Source of the DNA: [Scytonema hofmanni] UTEX 2349
GTDB taxonomy: Bacteria; Cyanobacteriota; Cyanobacteriia; Cyanobacteriales; Nostocaceae
Reading direction: 5' to 3'
NCBI RefSeq assembly: GCF_000582685.1
Contig: NZ_KK073768.1
Coordinates: 1,485,600 to 1,549,599 of the forward strand
Length of the DNA stretch: 64,000 nt
Shown here: one piece after another, positions 32,809 through 41,588 of the stretch
How the letters are laid out: each line of letters begins with the position of its first letter
Position numbering within the stretch: the first letter of the stretch is position 1
Notes under the pieces: model-generated
Told to the model about the DNA's origin: nothing
What the model saw: only the letters and a program-made list of their open reading frames with translations
The model's database searches: none
Program-made: the position numbers and the translations under genes

Positions 32809-32951
32809 GTCAAGATTTCAGGTTTGGGTAAAGTAGATATAAGTTTCCTAAGCAAATCGGACATCGAGATTCCTTGCTTTTGTGCTTCTAGTTTTAACTG
32901 CTCATATTCAAAATCAGAAAGTCTCACTTTTAGCGCTTTTTCTCTTGACAT
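32799..32951 (-). CDS. Small ribbon-helix-helix (CopG-like) protein
   Basis: 50 residues from the ATG at 32951. The strand ALKVRLSDFEYEQLKLEAQ then helix KQGISMSDLLRKLIST fits a ribbon-helix-helix fold, the DNA-binding fold of small antitoxin-like repressors. A longer frame to 33098 adds a non-conserved stretch and is unlikely. No toxin gene adjoins it. It sits between two IS200/IS605-like structured ends, so it is probably a passenger or accessory gene of that element. Confidence 0.6.
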   Translation of the reverse strand: MSREKALKVRLSDFEYEQLKLEAQKQGISMSDLLRKLISTLPKPEILTAE

Positions 32952-33129
32952 ATAGCCACGATTGAGGGCACAGTTTATTATGTCACAGGTAGAGTAACCG
33001 CTAGCACAAATGGATAACCAACCCCAAAACGACTGGCTAGGAAAAAATAATGACTCGTGGGTAGCGAAACACCACAATAAAAAAAGCGAAGATGCCAACG
33101 AGCATTAATTCCAGTAAACAAAACTATTA

Positions 33130-33340
33130 ATTGATTAAGGTACGGTAGGGCATACCGGAACTAGAGAATTTATTCTCTAACGCTTAGGGAGATGAAGCCC
33201 ACTGGGGTTGTCTAAATTAAACTAGATGCTTGGTTGTATAAACGGGTATTAGGTTTAAGTATTGCCGCAAGGATAGACAGTTTTAAGGCACGTCGATGAA
33301 CTAAGAATCCCCGTCACTTTAGTGCGGGGAGTGTCAAAGC
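33130..33340 (+). mobile_element. Right-end remnant of an IS200/IS605-type element, possible omega RNA
   Basis: The segment ends in AGAATCCCCGTCAC...GTGCGGGGAGTGTCAA (33304-33335), a stem of five plus three pairs with one extra-helical T, as in ends recognised by Y1 transposases of this family. The 170 bp before it contain short stems (GGCATACC..., AGAGAATTTATTCTCT at about 33163-33178) and resemble the non-coding RNA that overlaps the 3' end of tnpB genes. No tnpB or tnpA coding sequence remains. Family assignment is from memory of such ends, not from a search. Confidence 0.55.
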
Positions 33341-33377
33341 ATACTTGCTTAAGAAGTGGGACAGATGTGAGGTTTAG

Positions 33378-34229
33378 ATGAAGGAAGCATGGATTTCTAA
33401 GCGCCGCACTCTTCAATTATCTGGATTGACCATCGATCACCATGTCTCAGAACCGAATGAGCTTGACTTTCCAGGATGCAACGATCATCTGCTTTGCCTT
33501 CTGTTAAGCGATAGCAATCAACAAAAAATGACTCGTATCGGTGAACAGGAATCTGAAAAATCTCAAATCAAAGGTGATTTCTGGATTTGTCCTGCTCAGA
33601 TATCAGGGCTTTGGGCATGGGATAGCACCGATGAATCACTAATGTTTGTGATTGACCCACTCTTGTTAAGTCGAACAGCAGAAGAAGTGAGTGGATTGGA
33701 TGCAAGCCATGTTGAATTGCTCAGTACGATAGGTGCGCGCAATCCACACATTCAGGCGATCGCTCACTTGTTTCAAGCAGAGCTTGACACGGGTGGTATA
33801 GGTGGATCACTTTACAGCGAATCGCTGATGCAAGTATTGATTATTCACCTGCTAAGACAATACTGTACCCTCCAACCCAAAATTCAGGACATTACAGAAA
33901 GTTTGCCTATACATAGGCTCCAGTCTGTGTTGGATTACATCCACAGCTATTTAGATCGACCGCTTCATTTAGCTGAACTGGCAGCAGTTGCGGGTATGAG
34001 TCAGTATCATTTTTGCCGAGTGTTTAAGCAGTCGATAGGTATCGCGCCTTATCAATATGTGCTTCAACAGCGAATGGAAAAAGCCAAGGAACTATTGCAC
34101 CAAGGGAAACACAAGATCGCAGAAATTTCTCTCCTCGTTGGCTGTAACGATCAAAGCCGCTTTGCCAAACAATTCAAAAAGCATTTTGGAGTTACGCCAG
34201 GGTTGTTGCTAGGTAAAAAGTTGCCATAA
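33378..34229 (+). CDS. AraC-family transcriptional regulator
   Basis: 283 residues. The C-terminal 100 residues carry the two helix-turn-helix motifs of AraC/XylS regulators: LAELAAVAGMSQYHFCRVFK (first) and IAEISLLVGCNDQSRFAKQF (second), ending KHFGVTPG. The N-terminal 180 residues are a putative ligand-binding part without a recognised domain. It probably controls the two small genes that follow on the same strand (34525-35663). Neighbouring IS remains suggest that this trio may have been acquired. Confidence 0.9.
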   Translation: MKEAWISKRRTLQLSGLTIDHHVSEPNELDFPGCNDHLLCLLLSDSNQQKMTRIGEQESEKSQIKGDFWICPAQISGLWAWDSTDESLMFVIDPLLLSRTAEEVSGLDASHVELLSTIGARNPHIQAIAHLFQAELDTGGIGGSLYSESLMQVLIIHLLRQYCTLQPKIQDITESLPIHRLQSVLDYIHSYLDRPLHLAELAAVAGMSQYHFCRVFKQSIGIAPYQYVLQQRMEKAKELLHQGKHKIAEISLLVGCNDQSRFAKQFKKHFGVTPGLLLGKKLP

Positions 34230-34524
34230 TCGAACGGGTGCTATTGATTGCACAATAGCAAGAATAACCTCAATCATTCCATAATTCCCCAAGAAACGCC
34301 TATCTTCCATCCCTTAAATAAAGTAAACTTTCTGAGAATACCAATTCTATGTGAGGTTGCGCTTTATTCACACTCACGCCCGCCAAGGGTGGGGCTATAC
34401 AAACAGAGCTTACCGACCTGGGCTAAATTAAGTGCATATTCATACAGAAATGGTATAAGTTATACGCTTTAGATAGTCTTAACTTAGTTTCCTTACCCTA
34501 ATAATTGAACCAAAATATATCAGT
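34230..34524. other. Intergenic region with diverged CTATACAAA...GGCTAAA repeat
   Basis: 295 bp between the regulator and the membrane protein gene. About 34394-34425 is a diverged copy of the repeat at 13128-13160. No gene supported; it probably carries the promoter of the next two genes. Confidence 0.55.
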
Positions 34525-34980
34525 ATGCATCGAGAAAAACTTGCTAAATGGCTGCTTGTCGCTGCTGCGATTTCAACCCTAACGGTTCCGATTGGAGTTG
34601 ATGCAGTTTTATTGGCAAACGGTCACATGAATAACCCTGCCTGGTTGCCTCATGCCAAGCTCCATTGTGCCATGTCATTCTTTGCGGCTGCATCACTCGG
34701 AAGTGCAGCCTTAGCAATTTTGAAGGTACGTCCGACGAGCGATCGCTTTTCAATGGGACTGGCTGCATTTCTCGGTTCTGCGTTCTGGATTGGGCTGATT
34801 GCTGCCGGATTTTGGCCCGGAACGTCCTATGGTTTTCTCAATGATCCGGTTCTGGGTAATATTCGTGAACCTGAGTTAGGTGGAATCTCGATTTATCCAA
34901 ATGTTGTAGCCGCTACGATCACCATTGCGATCGCGATCGTCGGCTATTGGTTAACCGCACCAGCAAAGTTAACTGAATGA
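34525..34980 (+). CDS. Four-helix membrane protein of unknown function
   Basis: 151 residues with four hydrophobic segments: about 9-30, 47-66, 78-99 and 123-143. The second contains LHCAMSFFAAASLGSAALA. No catalytic motif, Cys pair or signal peptide cleavage site is evident. Start ATG at 34525; no strong ribosome-binding site. It precedes an NAD(P)-binding reductase by 35 bp and follows an AraC regulator, so all three may be one regulated unit. I do not recognise the family with certainty. Confidence 0.7.
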   Translation: MHREKLAKWLLVAAAISTLTVPIGVDAVLLANGHMNNPAWLPHAKLHCAMSFFAAASLGSAALAILKVRPTSDRFSMGLAAFLGSAFWIGLIAAGFWPGTSYGFLNDPVLGNIREPELGGISIYPNVVAATITIAIAIVGYWLTAPAKLTE

Positions 34981-35015
34981 TCTCAGTAAAAAAATTGTAA
35001 CTTGAGAGAGGGCAA

Positions 35016-35663
35016 ATGAATATTGGCATTATTGGTACTGGCAACATGGGTGCGGCACTTGGCAAACTTTGGGCAAAAGCTGGGCATCAAGTTATCTTTT
35101 CCTACTCGCGAGACGAAAATAAGCTGCGTGAAATTGCGACTTCAGCAGGTATAACGGCAAAAGCTGAAAGCATTCAAGCAGGGGTAGCACAGAGCGATGT
35201 CGTTTTGTTAGCAGTTTGGCTGCCTTCATTAGAAGAGGTGATCCAGACAGCTGGTTCTCTAGCTGGAAAAATCATCATTACCTGTGTTAGCGGACTTAAA
35301 CCAGACTTTACAGGACAGACGGTCGGCTTAACGACTGACTTAAAAATTTCTGTTGCTGAAACCATTCAACAACTTGTACCCAATGCAAAGGTTGTAGAGG
35401 CATTCAATACAACCTTTGCCGAAATCATCGCTTCAGACTCAAGACAATTTGGTTCTGATTTTCCTAGTGTGTTCTACTGTGGTAATGATATCGAGGCAAA
35501 ACAAATCGTTGCAGGTCTAATTGAGGAATGCGGCTACCAAGCAGTAGACGCAGGCAACCTGATAGTCGCTCGTACTTTGGAGACGTTAGCAACTGCCTGG
35601 GTACAGTTTGCTGTTTCGAGTCAGTTGTTTCCAAATCTTGGGCTTAAAGCGTTGCAACGTTAA
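35016..35663 (+). CDS. NADPH-dependent F420 reductase-like dinucleotide-binding protein
   Basis: 215 residues. It starts directly with a Rossmann motif IGIIGTGNMGAALGKLWAKAGH, followed by VLLAVWLPSLEEV and a C-terminal part with VEAFNTTFAEI, FYCGND and AGNLIVARTLE, the pattern of F420-dependent NADP reductases and related oxidoreductases. Cyanobacteria usually lack coenzyme F420 in this role, so the true substrate is unknown. AGAGAGGG before the ATG is a good ribosome-binding site. Likely in one operon with the preceding membrane protein. Confidence 0.82.
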   Translation: MNIGIIGTGNMGAALGKLWAKAGHQVIFSYSRDENKLREIATSAGITAKAESIQAGVAQSDVVLLAVWLPSLEEVIQTAGSLAGKIIITCVSGLKPDFTGQTVGLTTDLKISVAETIQQLVPNAKVVEAFNTTFAEIIASDSRQFGSDFPSVFYCGNDIEAKQIVAGLIEECGYQAVDAGNLIVARTLETLATAWVQFAVSSQLFPNLGLKALQR

Positions 35664-35837
35664 ACCCCTTCCCTCGCGTTTAAAATCTCGAAGAAATAGC
35701 TTTTTTGTTTGCTCATATCGCATCGCTAGATTAATTTAAGCCACAAAATCGTTTACTTACCATAAAATAATTTTGCAAGAGGTCTAATAATCGAAAGATT
35801 GACTCTTGACAAATAACAATTTCAATAAATAACACTC

Positions 35838-37229
35838 GTGGCGCAAGTTCTTTTAGAAAATGTTTATAAAAGTTTTCCCCCACGTAAAGGGGAAAGTGTT
35901 GCTTTACAAACTAAAAATGCAAACAAGAGTGACGCAGCGCTAGAACATACAGAAAATATTAACGTTTTGCGACGGATTAATCTGACTGTAGCAGATGGCG
36001 AGTTTATGGTGCTGGTGGGACCTTCCGGCTGTGGGAAAAGCACCCTGCTGAGGTTAATTGCGGGGTTGGAAGCGATGACTGGCGGTAATATTTTGGTAGG
36101 CGATCGCCTAGTTAACGATCTCCCCCCCAAAGAACGAGACATCGCAATGGTGTTTCAAAATTATGCCCTTTATCCACACATGACGGTGTATGACAATATC
36201 GCTTTTGGGTTGCGACGCAGGGGAGGAGCGGGACAAGGGGACAAGGGGACAAGGGGACAAGGGGGACAAGGGGGACAAGAAAGAATTTCTCCCTTGTCTT
36301 CCCCCTCTTCCTTGTCTCCCTTATCTCCCCATCTGCGGAACTGGGCGGAAAATCTACTAGTGAGTGTGACGCGAAAGTTACCGAAGGGACTGCGGTATAT
36401 TTCTGAGAAAGAAAGGGCAGTGAATGAACAGGTGCGTTATGTCGCCAATTTATTACAAATGGAAGGATTGTTAAATCGCTTACCCAAACAGTTATCTGGC
36501 GGACAAAGACAACGGGTAGCATTAGGACGAGCGATCGCCCGGAATCCGCAAGTATTCTTAATGGATGAACCCCTTTCTAATTTAGATGCGAAACTACGGG
36601 CAGAAACTCGCGCTCAAATTGTCAAGTTACAACGTCAGCTGGGTACAACGACAATTTATGTTACCCACGACCAAACTGAAGCGATGACAATGGGCGATCG
36701 CATTGCCATTATGAATCAAGGGCAAATTCAGCAAGTTGCTGCTCCATTGGAATTATACAACCGTCCGACGAATCGTTTTGTTGCAGAATTCATCGGTTCG
36801 CCGCCGATGAATTTTATACCTGTAAAATTTCAAGTTCCACAGGTAATTACCCATTCTCAGTTTCGTCTCACCTTACCAGAAGCTTGGGCAACTGCGTTAC
36901 AAAAATACGACGGGCAAACTTTAATTTTGGGTATTCGTCCAGAACACTTAAGTATAAGTTTACCTGCAACCAAAAATCTGCAAGTTGAAGTGGACTTGGT
37001 GGAAAACTTGGGTAACGACACTTATCTTGTTGTCAAACTTGTCGAACCGAATCAAACTACTTATTCAAGCAATTACCTGCAAGTGCGAGTCCCAAGCGAT
37101 CGCACTGTACGTATTGGCGAACAACTATGGTTATCCCTGACACCAGATAAAATCCACTTTTTTGACCCGGAAACCGAAAGCGCGATATATCCTAAGAGTT
37201 CGTCCCCATCTTTGCCATTTGAAAAGTAA
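35838..37229 (+). CDS. MalK/UgpC-type ABC transporter ATPase with repeat-derived insert
   Basis: 463 residues, GTG start. The ATPase has Walker A GPSGCGKST (61-69), Q-loop Q107, signature LSGGQ (219-223), Walker B VFLMDE (239-244) and THDQTEAMTM. The C-terminus (about 300-450) is the regulatory TOBE domain, with FIGSPPMNF and GIRPEHL, of carbohydrate or glycerol-phosphate importers. Between the Q-loop helix and the signature there is an insert (about 130-165) of Gly/Gln/Lys- and Ser/Pro-rich residues, encoded by a GGGGACAAG repeat array, followed by about 35 further extra residues. The spacing from Q-loop to signature is therefore near 113 residues, about twice the usual. Permease and binding protein genes are not in the window. 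Confidence 0.93.
   Translation: MAQVLLENVYKSFPPRKGESVALQTKNANKSDAALEHTENINVLRRINLTVADGEFMVLVGPSGCGKSTLLRLIAGLEAMTGGNILVGDRLVNDLPPKERDIAMVFQNYALYPHMTVYDNIAFGLRRRGGAGQGDKGTRGQGGQGGQERISPLSSPSSLSPLSPHLRNWAENLLVSVTRKLPKGLRYISEKERAVNEQVRYVANLLQMEGLLNRLPKQLSGGQRQRVALGRAIARNPQVFLMDEPLSNLDAKLRAETRAQIVKLQRQLGTTTIYVTHDQTEAMTMGDRIAIMNQGQIQQVAAPLELYNRPTNRFVAEFIGSPPMNFIPVKFQVPQVITHSQFRLTLPEAWATALQKYDGQTLILGIRPEHLSISLPATKNLQVEVDLVENLGNDTYLVVKLVEPNQTTYSSNYLQVRVPSDRTVRIGEQLWLSLTPDKIHFFDPETESAIYPKSSSPSLPFEK
36224..36330. repeat. GGGGACAAG repeat array inside the ABC ATPase gene
   Basis: About six GGACAAGGGG units then CTCCCTTGTC/TTATC-type units form a potential hairpin, in frame within the helical subdomain of the ATPase. 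It is the same class as the arrays at 6482, 7378 and 40140. Confidence 0.9.
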
Positions 37230-37302
37230 ATTTTAGCTTCATCAAAGTGTTGGAGTATTGGAGCGGTTGGGCGATCGCTCCTGTTAAACTTCTCATATCA
37301 CT

Positions 37303-37430
37303 TTGAAGAGGGGGAAAGGGAAAAGGGGAAAGGGGAAAGGTAAAAGAATTATTACCAATGCCCATTGCCCATTGCCCATTGCCCATTGCCCATTGCCCAA
37401 TGCCCATTGCCCAATGCCCATTGCCCACCA
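37303..37430. repeat. GGGGAAA and TTGCCCA repeat arrays
   Basis: GAAAGGGGAAAGGGG-type units (37306-37341) followed by about ten CCCATTG/CCCAATG heptamers (37360-37425). It separates the convergent ABC and nucleotidyltransferase genes; stop codon of the latter is just beyond. Confidence 0.9.
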
Positions 37431-37435
37431 ACCAA

Positions 37436-39964
37436 TTACACCTCTACAGGAATTTGCTCCTCTTGTTTTTCCACAAAAGTTTGAACGCGGGTGCGGTATT
37501 GTCTTAAAGAATCATCTACCCAATCGCGATCGTTGCTGTTGATGTATAAATGTACCAGTGGTTCGCTGGCATCTGGTAAAACTAACACCCAACTGTCATC
37601 GTAGGGTTGACAAATTTTTACCCCATCGATTAATTCCAGGTTTTGTGCTGGATGGGTTTCTACCAAATACCGCATTAACGCACCTTTGACAGTCCAAGGA
37701 CAGCGAACTGTATAAGTTTTGTGAATTACACGCGGTAATTCTGCTCTGGCAGAGGCAAGCGATCGCTCTTGGATTGTTAGCATTTCAATTAGCTTGGCAA
37801 TACAGAACATCCCATCAAATCCCGGATGCAATTGTGGGATAATAAAGCCAGTGTCGCCGCTACCACCCAAAACTACACTGGGATTTGTTTGACAAGCTTC
37901 CATTAATGCGGTAGGATTTGCCTTTGTGCGAATAACCTTCCCATCATGGCGACGCGCAATTTGTTCCACAGCACTGGAAGCATGAACGGGTACTACTACC
38001 GTCCCTCTAGGATTAGAAGTTAAGATTAAGTCCACCATCAGCGCTGTCAACATTTCGCCGCGAATCGCAATTCCCGATTCATCCACCAAAATCATTTGTT
38101 CGCCATTTGCCGACACTTGAACGCCAAAGTTAGCTTTTAAAGCTTCCACCACATGTCCCAGTTGAGTTATCAACCCTTCTCTATCGGATGTGGACATAGC
38201 GTTTTTATTCAAACTGGCGTTTAGTACCACCGCATCAGCACCAAAGTTATCTAACATTTGCGGCAATACTGCACCAGAGACAGCATAAACGTAGTCAATT
38301 ACTACTTTTGCCCGACTGTTACGAATAGTATCAATATTCAATAACTTTTCAAAAGCTGTGCAGTAGCGGTCAATGACTTGACTGGGGTATGAGACATCGC
38401 CAATTTCGTGAATTTGCGATCGCCGCATATCCTCTTTAAAGTAAGCTCCTTCAATTTTCTTTTCCTTTGCCTTGGAAATATTGATGCCCTTGGCATCCAT
38501 AAATTCAATCAGGATATAATCGGGGCGATCGGGATGTACGCGCACATGAATACCACCAGCTACCGACATTGTGGGGATAACTGTGCGAGCTATTGGGATA
38601 GCGGTAGCATCAAGGTTTTGAATATCGATGCCTACAGACATTAAACCAGCAATGAGCGATCGCGTCACCATCCGCGAAATATTCCGCTGATCGCGGGAAA
38701 CCGTGACTTTAGAACCCGGTTTCAAAGTAGAACCATAAGCCGCTCCCAACTTGACCGCAAATTCTGGGGTAATATCGATATTGGCTAATCCTTGGACACC
38801 ACGTTGCCCAAATAAATTTCGTTGAGCAGTGTTACCCCAAATCAAGTTAATATTTAAAATGGCACCGGACTCAATTTTTTTACTGGGCCAAACGCGGACA
38901 CCTGGACTAATTTGAGCCTCTTCTCCCACAGTAGAAAGCGAACCGACTACAGCAGCTTCTAAAACATGAGCGCGACGATCAACACGAGTACCACGGGAAA
39001 TTACACAAGCTGATAGATGTGCTTCTTCGCCAATAATTGCCCCATTCCAAACAATTGGACGTTTGAGATTAGCATCAGCCCCAATGGTGACATTATCCCC
39101 GATTACGGTTCCGGCTTCAATTTGGACTCGTGCCCCAATGCGGCAATTATCGCCAATAACCGCCGGTGCTTCAATTTTAGCCGTCGGGTCGATATAAGTG
39201 TTTTGACCCACCCACAAGTCAGTTGACATCTCTTTGTAGGCAAAGTCAAGTTTTACTTTATGTTCCAAGCCGTCATATTGCGCTTCGCGATAAGCATCTA
39301 AGTGACCGACATCGCACCAGTAACCCTCAGCGACATAACCATACATCGGCTCGTCTTTCTCTAAAAGTAAGGGGAATAAATCTTTAGAAAAGTCACATTC
39401 TATGTGAGATGGCAGATATTCCAAAACTTCAGGTTCGAGAATATATATACCAGTGTTGACCGTATCGGAAAAAATTTCACTGGTAGAAGGCTTTTCTAAA
39501 AATCGACGAATTCGATGTTGTTCATCGGTAATCACCACCCCGAACTCTATTGGGTTGGGGACACGAGTCAAAATCAAAGTGGCTTTAGACTTGTTTTGTT
39601 TGTGAAATTCAATTGCGGCTGTTAAGTCAAAATCTGTTATACTGTCTCCGCTAATTACTAAAAAGGTTTCGTCTAGAAGTTCAGCAATGTTCTTAACGCA
39701 ACCTGCTGTTCCCAGTGGTTGGTCTTCTTCCACCGCGTAGGTCATTTGTACACCAAAATCGCTACCATCTTGAAAGTAATCTCGCAAGACATCAGGTAAA
39801 TAATGCAGTGTGGCAACAACTTCTGTAATGTGATGTCGTTTGAGAAGATTGATAATGTGTTCGGCAATTGGTCGATTTAGGATGGGCACCATCGGTTTGG
39901 GCAAGTCACAAGTTAGCGGACGTAACCGCGTTCCCGAACCACCTGCCATCAGTACTGCACGCAT
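37436..39964 (-). CDS. Nucleotidyltransferase (mannose-1-P guanylyltransferase-like) fused to degenerate phosphomannomutase
   Basis: 842 residues. Residues 1-235 are a sugar-phosphate nucleotidyltransferase: GGSGTRLRPLT near the N-terminus, LPKPMVPI, LVISGDS. A left-handed beta-helix of hexapeptide repeats follows (about 250-370), then a phosphoglucomutase/phosphomannomutase-like region (about 385-830). In that region the phospho-serine loop expected as TASHNP reads RVHPDR (475-480; His477 where Ser is expected), so mutase activity is doubtful, although GSGDTGFI is recognisable. Such fusions are common in cyanobacteria, and the likely product is an activated sugar for polysaccharides. It would supply the glycan region at 47-64 kb although it is not adjacent to it. 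Confidence 0.88.
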   Translation of the reverse strand: MRAVLMAGGSGTRLRPLTCDLPKPMVPILNRPIAEHIINLLKRHHITEVVATLHYLPDVLRDYFQDGSDFGVQMTYAVEEDQPLGTAGCVKNIAELLDETFLVISGDSITDFDLTAAIEFHKQNKSKATLILTRVPNPIEFGVVITDEQHRIRRFLEKPSTSEIFSDTVNTGIYILEPEVLEYLPSHIECDFSKDLFPLLLEKDEPMYGYVAEGYWCDVGHLDAYREAQYDGLEHKVKLDFAYKEMSTDLWVGQNTYIDPTAKIEAPAVIGDNCRIGARVQIEAGTVIGDNVTIGADANLKRPIVWNGAIIGEEAHLSACVISRGTRVDRRAHVLEAAVVGSLSTVGEEAQISPGVRVWPSKKIESGAILNINLIWGNTAQRNLFGQRGVQGLANIDITPEFAVKLGAAYGSTLKPGSKVTVSRDQRNISRMVTRSLIAGLMSVGIDIQNLDATAIPIARTVIPTMSVAGGIHVRVHPDRPDYILIEFMDAKGINISKAKEKKIEGAYFKEDMRRSQIHEIGDVSYPSQVIDRYCTAFEKLLNIDTIRNSRAKVVIDYVYAVSGAVLPQMLDNFGADAVVLNASLNKNAMSTSDREGLITQLGHVVEALKANFGVQVSANGEQMILVDESGIAIRGEMLTALMVDLILTSNPRGTVVVPVHASSAVEQIARRHDGKVIRTKANPTALMEACQTNPSVVLGGSGDTGFIIPQLHPGFDGMFCIAKLIEMLTIQERSLASARAELPRVIHKTYTVRCPWTVKGALMRYLVETHPAQNLELIDGVKICQPYDDSWVLVLPDASEPLVHLYINSNDRDWVDDSLRQYRTRVQTFVEKQEEQIPVEV

Positions 39965-40363
39965 AAATCCTCCTTAGCTGTGTGAGCGCAATCGCTGCTT
40001 CAAGACCCGTGAGATTTGTTCTGCTATTCCTTAGTCTCCTACGGATCTTGATATTTTAGAAACTTCCACAAGATGCATCTGTCAATAAATAAGTAGATAT
40101 GCTCAGAATTGGGCATTGGGCATTGGGCATTGGGCATAAATAATTCCTCTTTGTCTCCTTGTCCCCCTGTCTCCTTGTCTCCTTGTCCCCCCATCTCCCC
40201 ATCCCCCTCTCCCCGAATCTGAAAGGCTATCTTAAACTGGAATAAGACAAAGTATCGTCAGGTGACTCCCAAGCCGAATCCTGAAAAGTTTAGTTTTTGC
40301 TTTTCGGTGGGGGTGTGAGAGTACTTTTCTGGAATTGTGTCAGTTACTTATGGAGTAATACGA
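39965..40363. other. Intergenic region with heptamer and GACAAGG arrays
   Basis: About 400 bp. Positions 40108-40134 are GGGCATT heptamers; 40150-40214 are CTCCTTGTC and CCCATCT units. The divergent promoters of the two flanking genes should be here but are not identified. GGAG at 40352-40355 is the ribosome-binding site of the next gene. Confidence 0.7.
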
Positions 40364-40555
40364 ATGTCTAAATTAATTATTTTTGGCTTGATGGCGGCTT
40401 ATTTATATGGTGTGTGGAAGTTTTGGAATGGATTTGAGCGGACGAATTTTTCGCAAAGTTTGCCCAATCGCCTTGGTTTATCTTTATTATGGCCCGCTTT
40501 GTTTCTGACAAATCCATCCTATCGTCGCAACTTTAAAAAGGCACTGAAGGGCTAA
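40364..40555 (+). CDS. Small single-helix membrane protein
   Basis: 63 residues, ATG at 40364 with GGAG 8 bases upstream; this start is preferred over an upstream GTG at 40337. Residues 2-20 are hydrophobic (KLIIFGLMAAYLYGVWKFW) followed by a basic tail (RNFKKALKG). A second mildly hydrophobic part GLSLLWPALFL is amphipathic. Function unknown. Short proteins of this form are conserved in cyanobacteria in my recollection, but I cannot name it. Confidence 0.68.
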   Translation: MSKLIIFGLMAAYLYGVWKFWNGFERTNFSQSLPNRLGLSLLWPALFLTNPSYRRNFKKALKG

Positions 40556-40662
40556 AGGTTGCTAATAAGTTTAGTTGTATCTTTTTTCGCCTGTGCGATG
40601 GATATGCTTAGTTGGCAGGACAGGCGATCGCACTCTACCCAAATTTCTGCAATTATAAACAC

Positions 40663-40719
40663 AAAGTCCGCACAAGGGGCGGACTTTTCACATCTAAGCC
40701 TGCTAATCGGCAGGCTTAG
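40663..40719 (+). terminator. Intrinsic terminator and second hairpin
   Basis: AAAGTCCGC/GCGGACTTT (40663-40671 and 40679-40687) closes with TTTT, a typical terminator about 110 bp after the small membrane protein gene. A 10-bp stem CTAAGCCTGC/GCAGGCTTAG (40694-40719) follows directly. Confidence 0.75.
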
Positions 40720-40742
40720 TTTGTATGTGCTTTAAGTGTCAT

Positions 40743-40834
40743 AGGACTTACGCACTTGTTACGAGAAAACAAGACTTTGAGATTGCTTCCTTGCGTCGAT
40801 TGGGACGGAAATACGTAGTCTGTGCGTAAGTCCT
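40743..40834. mobile_element. MITE-like element with 13-bp perfect terminal inverted repeats
   Basis: AGGACTTACGCAC (40743-40755) and GTGCGTAAGTCCT (40822-40834) bound a 92-bp non-coding segment. Such AGGACTTACGCA ends recur in cyanobacterial genomes, associated with small non-autonomous elements. Confidence 0.8.
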
Positions 40835-40869
40835 GTGTCAATAAGGTTCGCTTCGGCACGAACAATGAA

Positions 40870-41268
40870 TTATTTTCTATTCCTCAAGATATGGATAGCT
40901 GCACCTGCGGCTGCACCATCGACTACATCACCTAAAGTATCTTTACGACCGCGAGTAACTGCACCAGTGACACCACCTGCGGCTGCTCCTACGCCGATAT
41001 CTTGACCTAAGTTACGGTTTCTGGGATTTCTTCTGGTACCGTTAACACCATTAACAGCAGCGCCGGCAGCACCACCTTTCACAGCATTGTTTAACACTGA
41101 ACCACGTCCTCTAATAGCGCCTGATACCACGCCAGCGGCAGCACCAATACCGACATCTTCAAGAATGCGATCGTCGGCAGCAGCGGGTTTAGCTGGAACT
41201 AAAGTGACACCAGCTAAAGTGGCAGCCAAAAGGCTGGGTAAAAATGTGCGTTTTAAGATTCGATTCAT
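40870..41268 (-). CDS. Exported glycine-zipper protein
   Basis: 132 residues with a signal peptide (basic NRILKR, hydrophobic SLLAATLAGVTLVP, cleavage near AKPAAA-DD). The mature part repeats a Gly/Ala-rich unit twice: DVGIGAAAGVVSGAIRGRG and DIGVGAAAGGVTGAVTRGR, with two further GAAAGAA segments, a glycine-zipper pattern that inserts in or packs against membranes. It probably sits in the periplasm or outer membrane. An AAGG upstream of the ATG is the ribosome-binding site. It is a single gene; the proteins of this class lack an assigned role. Confidence 0.78.
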   Translation of the reverse strand: MNRILKRTFLPSLLAATLAGVTLVPAKPAAADDRILEDVGIGAAAGVVSGAIRGRGSVLNNAVKGGAAGAAVNGVNGTRRNPRNRNLGQDIGVGAAAGGVTGAVTRGRKDTLGDVVDGAAAGAAIHILRNRK

Positions 41269-41588
41269 AGTTGTACCTTCTCAACAAGTCAAGGTTGTTA
41301 TCTTGAACAACTTGATCCTAGATTTAGACAACGGTAAGGTTTTCTTACGTTGGACACTTTCTATAGTTACACTTGCAAAATTGCGATCGCATCCCCTGAA
41401 AGCATGAGTATCCAATGAGAGGACAAACTTGGGAATGGGTCATGGGGCAAGGGAAAAATTCTGCCCTTGGTTGGAGGCAAAGCGATCGCACTTTAATCTT
41501 AGGGAAAATTCTTTTCAACAATCCCACATGCGATTGTTTCCCCAGTCCCTAGTCCCCAGTCCCCAGTCCCCAGTCCCCAGTCCCTTGT
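41269..41588. other. Intergenic region ending in CCCCAGT heptamer array
   Basis: About 320 bp between two minus-strand genes. Positions 41540-41584 are about six CCCCAGT/CCCTAGT heptamers, a known class of cyanobacterial short tandem repeats. The rest shows no gene. Confidence 0.8.

Noticed and set aside
32606..32836. Short + strand frame over the structured element and RHH gene
   Set aside because: It overlaps a better-supported gene on the other strand and hairpin DNA, with no protein-like composition.
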